From NCBI GenBank assembly GCA_023458855.1, contig JAEWWQ010000177.1:1-11541 (forward strand): a stretch of DNA of 11,541 bases. The letters run 5' to 3'. The translations under genes and the position numbers were made by a program. Within the stretch, counting starts at the first letter, position 1. Each line of letters opens with the position of its first letter. Under the pieces are notes generated by a model that searched no databases, had not been told where the DNA came from, and worked only from the letters and a program-made list of their open reading frames with translations. Positions 5,955 through 11,541 of this stretch are shown here, piece by piece. The DNA is from Bacillota bacterium. Lineage in GTDB: Bacteria > Bacillota > Clostridia > Lachnospirales > Lachnospiraceae.

Positions 5955-8654
5955 TTACTCAAAAATATCGGGTAGCTTGTCACTTATTTTCTGTTTCAGA
6001 TAATTACCCCCGTCTATTTGCTTCCCCAAATAATTGACACGAATCTGTTCATTGGTACGGTCAATTTCTTCCTTCAGTCCATTTGCTGAAAGCCGGGAAG
6101 CCCCATGTCCCATTATAATTAATTGTTCCAATGCATCTGATGTTGCAACCGTGACATGATGTTTTTTTGCAATTTCGTGAGTGGTCTTCTCTATATAGGA
6201 ATCTGCTGTCTCTGCTTCTTTCGTATATACCACGTGAATATTGTGATAATCCATTGTCTCACCAATTCCACCCTTTACCTTATAAGCATCGAATACCAGA
6301 ATTAAGATACACTGTCTGAATCCCTGATAATTGCAAAGAATATCCATCAGTTTACTTCTTGCCGCAGCCAAATTCACTTCTGCAAGTTCTTTTAATTCTT
6401 CCCATGCAAATATAATATTATAGCCATCTACCAGTAAATATTCCCTGACTGATTCTCTTTCTTCTGACGGCTTCTTCGTCTGCATGCTTTCTATTTGTTC
6501 CGGCCTATTTTCATAAGTGAATTTTCTCACCGTGTGCTTCTGTCTGATCTGACCAAAAGTACGCACAAATATAGCCTCCAGCTCTTTCTCTTCTTTCCAT
6601 GAGCTGGCATAAGAACCTGCCGTGCTCTCCCTGATCCGTTTTTCTTCGGGTGCTTCTTCCAATTCACCTTTTTGTGGCTGCCATACAGGTTCCAGATGCA
6701 TGTATTTTTCTATCTTATCCCATTCCACCAAGAACCCCGCTCCATGTGCACAAAATACAGAAGAAGTTGGGTTATCAAGATCCTTCTCACTGTCATATCC
6801 AATTGCTGGTATCACTTCATCTGCATTATGACACGGCCGATACCCATCCAATACACAGCTGATTCTTCCTCTGCCTCTTGTATAAGAAGTCACTTCCATC
6901 TGATATCCACGCATGGTCGATACTGGAGCATAGCCTGTTAAGACTGATATCTCTCCATCCACTTCCGGAGAATCAAAATCACCGTACATCCGCCCTATAT
7001 CTGCCATAGCTCTTCCCACGGTTTCCGTTGGCACCTCGAGTCTGAACTTATAATACGGCTCCAGGAGAATACTTTTTCCACTTTTTAATCCCTGCCGTAC
7101 AGCCCTGTAAGTTGCCTGCCTGAAATCTCCTCCCTCGGTATGTTTCTGATGGGCACGCCCAGTAACAAGTGTTATTTTCATATCTGTAATCGGCGAACCT
7201 GTCAAAACTCCTAAATGTTCCTTTTCTTCCAAATGGCTTAACACCAGCCGCTGCCAATTGCGCTCAAGTATATCTTCACTGCAGGAAGTATGAAATGTAA
7301 GTCCACTGCCCGGTTCGTCGGGTTCCAATAGCAGATGAACTTCCGCATAATGCCGTAATGGCTCAAAATGTCCGATTCCCTCCACTGGTTCCATTATGGT
7401 CTCTTTATATACAATATTGCCTGATCCAAATGCAACTTTTACACCGAACCTTTCCAGAATAAGACTCCTCAGGGTCTCTATCTGTATCTCCCCCATCAGT
7501 TGAATATGTATCTCTTTCAGCTGTTCCGACCACACGATATGCAGCTGCGGGTCTTCCTCCTCCATCTGGCGTAATTTGGAAAGCATGGTATGCGCATCGC
7601 ATTCCGGCGGTAATAATACCTTAAAATTAAGTACAGGCTCTAACACCGGTAACTCTGAAACTTTCTCTATTCCAAGGCATTCACCGGGGAAGGTCTTACT
7701 CAGCCCTGTAACAGCGCAGATTGTACCTGCTTCTGCCTCCTCTGCAGTTGCATATCTGCTTCCTGAATAGATACGTATCTGATCGACTTTTTCTTCCCAG
7801 ATTTCATTTTTTTCCTGCTCTGGCTGATTTTGTCCTGCTGTTTCTTTTTTACGATTGGTAAGCAGCATCTTCACTTTCAGGCTTCCACCTGTAACCTTCA
7901 TATAAGTTAATCGGTTATCCTGTTCATCTCTTGCTATCTTATAGATTTTTGCTCCAAAATGCTCCGGGAACGCGACGCTTTTTGAAAACAGCTCCAGACT
8001 GTCAAGAAATTCCGGAATACCGTACAGTTTTAATGCTGAGCCAAAGAAACAGGGAAAAACTTTTCTTTCAGCTATCAGATCTGCTATATCTTCTGCCTTT
8101 AAAGTTCCGCTTTCCATATAAGTTTCCAGCAATGCCTCATCACACATTGCAAGATTCTCCATTCGTACTTTCGGATCCGAATTCGCACTGAAATCAATAC
8201 ACCCATCATGTAAATAGCTTTTTATTTCTTTCATGAGCCTCTTGCTGTCGGTTCCATTCAAATCCATCTTATTCACAAAGATATAGGTGGGAATCTGATA
8301 TCTTTTCAATAATTTCCATAAGGTTTCGGTATGTCCCTGTACACCGTCGCTTCCGCTGATCACCAGAATTGCATAATCCAATACCTGCAAGGTGCGCTCC
8401 ATTTCGGCTGAAAAATCCACATGCCCTGGTGTATCTAGAAGTGTGACCTCCATGTCTTTCCATTTAAGTATGGCTTGTTTGGAAAATATCGTAATTCCTC
8501 TTTCGCGTTCCAGATTAAAAGTATCCAGAAAAGCATCTTTATGGTCTACTCTGCCCAGTTTTCCAATACTTCCTGTGCAATATAACATACTTTCTGCCAG
8601 CGTTGTTTTTCCGGCATCCACATGAGCCAAAATACCAATGACCAATTTCTTCAT
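5955..8654 (-). CDS. Tet(M)/EF-G-like ribosome-protection GTPase fused to a YacP/Rae1-type NYN ribonuclease domain
   Basis: The 899-residue product starts as a translational GTPase: G1 AHVDAGKTT (10-18), G2 RGIT (52-55), G3 DTPGH (74-78), G4 NKMD (128-131), G5 GSAL (205-208). It then follows the Tet(M)-like domain order II-V to about residue 650 (LLEPYYKFRLEVP, GDFDSPEVDGEISVLTGYAP, HGAGFLVEW). Tet proteins of this class are about 640 residues. This one adds a charged linker (about 655-735) and a NYN domain (737-899): LLVDGYNII (Asp743), LVFDAYKVKGG (Asp789), KEAETADSYIE (Asp818), VATSDALEQ (Asp840). All four expected acidic residues are present. B. subtilis YacP/Rae1 cuts mRNA in the ribosomal A site. 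The domain IV loop (499-512) reads GRAHQKHTEGGDFR, not the YSPVST-type motif of Tet(M), so tetracycline resistance is doubtful. GGAG lies eight bases before ATG, and the gene starts 20 nt after the c-di-GMP enzyme gene. Function inferred: a factor for stalled ribosomes. Confidence 0.9.
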   Translation of the reverse strand: MKKLVIGILAHVDAGKTTLAESMLYCTGSIGKLGRVDHKDAFLDTFNLERERGITIFSKQAILKWKDMEVTLLDTPGHVDFSAEMERTLQVLDYAILVISGSDGVQGHTETLWKLLKRYQIPTYIFVNKMDLNGTDSKRLMKEIKSYLHDGCIDFSANSDPKVRMENLAMCDEALLETYMESGTLKAEDIADLIAERKVFPCFFGSALKLYGIPEFLDSLELFSKSVAFPEHFGAKIYKIARDEQDNRLTYMKVTGGSLKVKMLLTNRKKETAGQNQPEQEKNEIWEEKVDQIRIYSGSRYATAEEAEAGTICAVTGLSKTFPGECLGIEKVSELPVLEPVLNFKVLLPPECDAHTMLSKLRQMEEEDPQLHIVWSEQLKEIHIQLMGEIQIETLRSLILERFGVKVAFGSGNIVYKETIMEPVEGIGHFEPLRHYAEVHLLLEPDEPGSGLTFHTSCSEDILERNWQRLVLSHLEEKEHLGVLTGSPITDMKITLVTGRAHQKHTEGGDFRQATYRAVRQGLKSGKSILLEPYYKFRLEVPTETVGRAMADIGRMYGDFDSPEVDGEISVLTGYAPVSTMRGYQMEVTSYTRGRGRISCVLDGYRPCHNADEVIPAIGYDSEKDLDNPTSSVFCAHGAGFLVEWDKIEKYMHLEPVWQPQKGELEEAPEEKRIRESTAGSYASSWKEEKELEAIFVRTFGQIRQKHTVRKFTYENRPEQIESMQTKKPSEERESVREYLLVDGYNIIFAWEELKELAEVNLAAARSKLMDILCNYQGFRQCILILVFDAYKVKGGIGETMDYHNIHVVYTKEAETADSYIEKTTHEIAKKHHVTVATSDALEQLIIMGHGASRLSANGLKEEIDRTNEQIRVNYLGKQIDGGNYLKQKISDKLPDIFE

Positions 8655-8674
8655 AACGTACTCTCCTGTATCAT

Positions 8675-11281
8675 TTATAATTGTTGGTACCCCAGCACTT
8701 TATGTACAAAGCAGCGTACCAGCTCCGGATCGAACTGTGAACCTGCATGCTTTATCAGTTCCCTTGCTGCATCTTCCTCACTGGCCGCTTCTCTGTAACT
8801 GCGGATACTAGTCATTGCATCAAATGCATCTGCAATGGCTATCATCCTTGCCTGCAAAGGAATCTCTTCTCCTGCAAGGCCTCGTGGATACCCCTTTCCA
8901 TCCCATCTTTCATGATGCGAAAGTACATATTCCGCTATGTCTGTCATTTCATTGGCTGAACACAGGATACGATAGCCGATTTCCGGATGCCTTCTGACTT
9001 CTTCAAATTCCTCGGCTGTCAGCTTTCCCGATTTATTCAATAGATTTTCAGGTATTGCAATCTTTCCAATATCATGCAAAAGTCCGGCACTTTTGATTTC
9101 TTTCGTTTTATCTTCCGGCATATGCAGCTTAATTGCCAGTTTCTCACATAATTCGGCCACTCTTCTTGAGTGCTGCTCTTCTCTCTTGTTCTTTTCATGA
9201 AGTGTATTAATAATAAGAGAGATTGTTTTTCCTCTTATACTAGGCCCTTCAAAAAGCTTCTTCTGGTACATGAAGTCTTCCGCACTTTTCAGCACAACAT
9301 TAACATCTTCCTCCATGCAGTTTTTAAAATCCCATCCAAATGAAACCGATAACGTAATTGCATTTACTCTTTCATGTGCACAGTTTACTTTCATGGTCTT
9401 CACTAATTCATCCGCCTGCTTCTCATTGCAATTCGGGATAAGTATTACAAACTCATCGCCCCCTGTGCGGAATAGCATATTTTCTGATGGAGCAGACTCT
9501 TTCATGACCTTTACGAATTTTGATAGCAGCGTATCGCCAGCCCTGTGTCCAAAAGAATCATTGACCAGCTTCAATCCGTTTACATCCGCCATGATGATGC
9601 ATAAAGGCAGATTTTCCTCCCTGTCTAACTGTTTTAGGTTGCTTTCAAAAGAGCGCCTGTTATGAAGTCCGGTCAATTGATCATGATAACTTAAATACTC
9701 GATCTGTTCCTGGTATAGATGCTGGTTTGTTATATTTCTGGCAATTGCCAATACTTTATCCGTAGAGCATTTTACAATACGAAGTTCAAACATTTCCCTT
9801 CCCTTTTCCATGTCAATTTCGTATTCAAAACTTTGAAGTTCTCCACTGTTCAGGACAGACTTGATTTTTTGATAGCCCTTTTCCGCAATACTTTCAGGCA
9901 TAACATCCTGGAGCTTCTTTCCCAGAAATCTCTCCGCCGGCAGATACAGCATACTCTCATTGCTTGCCTGACAATGGATAAAAGTCCCCTCCTCATCCAG
10001 AATAAAAATCATATCCGGGATCACATCAATGATTGCCTTATTATATTCATTACTTCTTCTGAGTTCCTCTTCATTCTGAGCTAATAATTCATTTTGTTTT
10101 CTTAACTCCTCTTCTGTTGCAATGATCTCTTCCAGAGAGGCTTCTACTTCCTCATTGGAAAGACTCAGGTTTGTAATTAGCTGGTTGGTCTGAATCTTCA
10201 TGAGTTTCAACGCATTCGCCAGAATAGCAAATTCGTCTTTTCTGTTTTTTAAATACTCCGGAATCTCGTTTTCATAATTTCCACTGGCACAATCATTTAA
10301 TTCCTTTACCAGTATATGGATTGGTTTTGTTATACTCTTAGCTACATAAAATGTAATGACAGCCACACATAGGAGAATACCCGCTAACGCAAAAGCAGAT
10401 ATAAGAACAGATACTATAATCGGGTTCTGATATACACTGACCGGAATCGACTGTATAATAGTGACCCCCGCTTCCGATTTTTTCACAGCTGCCAGGTATT
10501 GAATTCCCTGCTTATCATAGTAAGTAATTCCTTCTTTCCTTTCCTCAATGAAACGACTCAGCTCTGGAATTTCTTTTTCTATATTATAGTTATAGATCAG
10601 ACTGATATCATTGGCTGCTACAACGGTACCTGTATCATCAACAATAATTGTTTCTTCCCTTGTACTTTCGGGATTGTATATTATCGTGTTGGAAAAACCA
10701 TTCAGGTTAATTGCCAGCCCGAATATCGCAAGTATTTCGCTATTTTCATCCAAAATAGGGTAAACTGACACCATTACCGGAAGTCCGGTAATTGGAGATT
10801 GTTTCAATTTTCCAAGGTAATGCTTCTTGTTTTTCATTACATTGAGATACCATTCCGAAGCCTCTCCTTCTATATCAAATCCTACAGAGGTACCCCCCAT
10901 TGCATCCATACAGCATATCCCATCAGATACAAAAAAAGCATTTTCAATTAACCCTGAATACGACTCCATTTCTTTTTCCAGATCTGCTTTCAGGCTTAGG
11001 TAAAGTTCTTTATCCTCCACACCCTTCTTAAGATGTTCAAAATATTTTTTTGTCTCAGTATCATCCGCAATACTTTTTGACAATGCATGAAGACTGCTGA
11101 TATTCACCTCATAAATCTTTACTTTCTGGTCTGCGCCCGCATTCAGACTTTTCTCTGTAACAGACTGCATATGATCGACATTCCGTACTATCATAATACC
11201 CGATATTGACCCACTTGCTATGATCACCATAATAAGAATCACAAAAAATAATTTTGTGTAATAATTATGTATTCTCCGCAT
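8675..11281 (-). CDS. Membrane dCache-HAMP-PAS-GGDEF-HD-GYP protein (dual cyclic-di-GMP enzyme)
   Basis: From ATG 11281 (GGAGG five bases upstream, preferred over GTG 11293) the product has 868 residues; numbering here is from the GTG, subtract 4 for the ATG form. A membrane helix (about 15-36) and an extracellular dCache-like sensor (about 38-290) lead to a second helix (291-317). Then come HAMP (318-370), a Glu-rich coiled coil (about 377-415) and PAS (about 417-525). The GGDEF domain (about 535-685) has DVNGLKLVND and an intact RTGGDEF (609-615), so c-di-GMP synthesis is expected. The inhibitory I-site RxxD is absent (Pro/Asn at those places). The HD-GYP domain (about 690-868) keeps His708, HD 740-741 (LLHDIGKIAIPE), HHERWDGKGYP (793-803) and ADAFDAM, so c-di-GMP hydrolysis is also expected. 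The net direction is set by sensor input and cannot be read here. It is followed after 20 nt by the GTPase-nuclease gene. Confidence 0.93.
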   Translation of the reverse strand: MRRIHNYYTKLFFVILIMVIIASGSISGIMIVRNVDHMQSVTEKSLNAGADQKVKIYEVNISSLHALSKSIADDTETKKYFEHLKKGVEDKELYLSLKADLEKEMESYSGLIENAFFVSDGICCMDAMGGTSVGFDIEGEASEWYLNVMKNKKHYLGKLKQSPITGLPVMVSVYPILDENSEILAIFGLAINLNGFSNTIIYNPESTREETIIVDDTGTVVAANDISLIYNYNIEKEIPELSRFIEERKEGITYYDKQGIQYLAAVKKSEAGVTIIQSIPVSVYQNPIIVSVLISAFALAGILLCVAVITFYVAKSITKPIHILVKELNDCASGNYENEIPEYLKNRKDEFAILANALKLMKIQTNQLITNLSLSNEEVEASLEEIIATEEELRKQNELLAQNEEELRRSNEYNKAIIDVIPDMIFILDEEGTFIHCQASNESMLYLPAERFLGKKLQDVMPESIAEKGYQKIKSVLNSGELQSFEYEIDMEKGREMFELRIVKCSTDKVLAIARNITNQHLYQEQIEYLSYHDQLTGLHNRRSFESNLKQLDREENLPLCIIMADVNGLKLVNDSFGHRAGDTLLSKFVKVMKESAPSENMLFRTGGDEFVILIPNCNEKQADELVKTMKVNCAHERVNAITLSVSFGWDFKNCMEEDVNVVLKSAEDFMYQKKLFEGPSIRGKTISLIINTLHEKNKREEQHSRRVAELCEKLAIKLHMPEDKTKEIKSAGLLHDIGKIAIPENLLNKSGKLTAEEFEEVRRHPEIGYRILCSANEMTDIAEYVLSHHERWDGKGYPRGLAGEEIPLQARMIAIADAFDAMTSIRSYREAASEEDAARELIKHAGSQFDPELVRCFVHKVLGYQQL

Positions 11282-11318
11282 AAGCTCCTCCACCCGTCCT
11301 ATTTTTTGCCTTTATTAC

Positions 11319-11366
11319 ATTGTATCATGAATTTCACTTATTATATCATACGCTTGTCCTATAACA
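11319..11366 (-). promoter_or_regulatory. Possible promoter region of the c-di-GMP enzyme gene
   Basis: The gap between the LysR-type stop and the c-di-GMP enzyme start holds minus-strand TATAAT (11345-11340) and TACAAT (11324-11319). Neither has a convincing -35 box 16-18 bases upstream. No terminator follows the LysR-type gene, so read-through from it is possible. A weak promoter here would drive the group of genes ending at the GntR gene. Confidence 0.3.
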
Positions 11367-11541
11367 CTACATATATTGCTTTACATAATTTATAAAAACC
11401 TTTGTTGCTTCAGAGATATTTTTACTGCTCTGGACACAAAGGTAGATAGTTCTATTCATCTCCGGTTCTAATTTTCTTCTGGCTATTCCATCACAAATAC
11501 AGGAATCCAGGACCAGTTTGGGTAAGATGCTGATTCCGCAC
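11367..11541 (-). CDS. LysR-type transcriptional regulator, C-terminal end (partial)
   Basis: The last 57 codons of a gene that runs in from beyond the right edge, ending at TAG 11367-11369. The product reads GISILPKLVLDSC, then PEMNRTIYLCVQSSK, then a final helix EATKVFINYVKQYM. This is the usual end of the LysR substrate-binding domain: a GIS(I/L)LP strand, a (P-E-x-x-R-x-I-x-L) strand, then an amphipathic helix of the A-x-x-F-x-x-Y-V type. The DNA-binding half lies outside the window. It is transcribed toward the c-di-GMP enzyme gene with an 85-nt gap to ATG 11281. Family call is good from these motifs; ligand and target cannot be told. Confidence 0.75.
   Translation of the reverse strand, partial: CGISILPKLVLDSCICDGIARRKLEPEMNRTIYLCVQSSKNISEATKVFINYVKQYM

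Noticed and set aside
5955..8654. Simple call as a tetracycline resistance determinant or mobile resistance gene
   Set aside because: The Tet(M)-type YSPVST loop motif is absent, a nuclease domain is fused on, and no transposase, integrase or conjugation gene is nearby.

Overview
The window looks like chromosomal DNA of a low-GC Clostridia-type Firmicute, probably Lachnospiraceae or a close relative. This rests on AT-rich intergenic DNA, strong AGGAGG-type ribosome binding sites and the set of protein families. The assignment is by family resemblance only, because no marker gene or rRNA is present. There are no tRNAs, CRISPR arrays, insertion sequences or phage genes.

Left part (1-1441, minus strand). 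This begins with a broken gene for a YyaL/DUF255 thioredoxin-domain protein, cut by the window edge. It carries a 20-base insertion exactly at its Cys-His-Trp-Cys motif. Upstream of it are a terminator-like hairpin, a 49-codon internal fragment of an isochorismatase-like cysteine hydrolase that abuts the hxlR stop codon (TAA-ATG), and an intact HxlR-family regulator. The regulator is divergent from a small FMN-binding split-barrel (PNPOx family) gene (1576-1968, plus) that ends in a clear intrinsic terminator. An imperfect 23-nt dyad of the HxlR operator type lies between the two divergent genes.

Middle part (2026-3411). A membrane-anchored XRE regulator (minus) is divergent from an orphan polytopic M50B-like metalloprotease with HELSH (plus). 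An inverted repeat and a good plus-strand promoter lie between them.

Right part (3467-11541, all minus). In transcription order this holds: the 3' end of a LysR-type regulator; a dCache-HAMP-PAS-GGDEF-HD-GYP cyclic-di-GMP enzyme; an 899-residue fusion of a Tet(M)/EF-G-like ribosome-protection GTPase to a C-terminal YacP/Rae1-type NYN ribonuclease; a GntR/FadR-type regulator; and an ilvD (dihydroxy-acid dehydratase) gene interrupted by one in-frame TGA. The c-di-GMP enzyme, the fusion GTPase and the GntR gene are only about 20-26 nt apart and probably co-transcribed. ilvD has its own consensus promoter (TTGACA-17-TATAAT), overlaid by three copies of AGTTGTAT, which are likely sites for the adjacent GntR regulator.

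The most interesting item is the GTPase-nuclease fusion. It places an mRNA endonuclease of the ribosomal A-site-cutting family on a ribosome-clearing GTPase, and the loop that Tet(M) uses to displace tetracycline is not Tet(M)-like. This suggests a stalled-ribosome or translation-quality factor rather than ordinary tetracycline resistance, and it sits behind a second-messenger sensor gene. The two separate lesions (yyaL homologue and ilvD) suggest local gene decay, or possibly assembly errors; both need confirming in reads.
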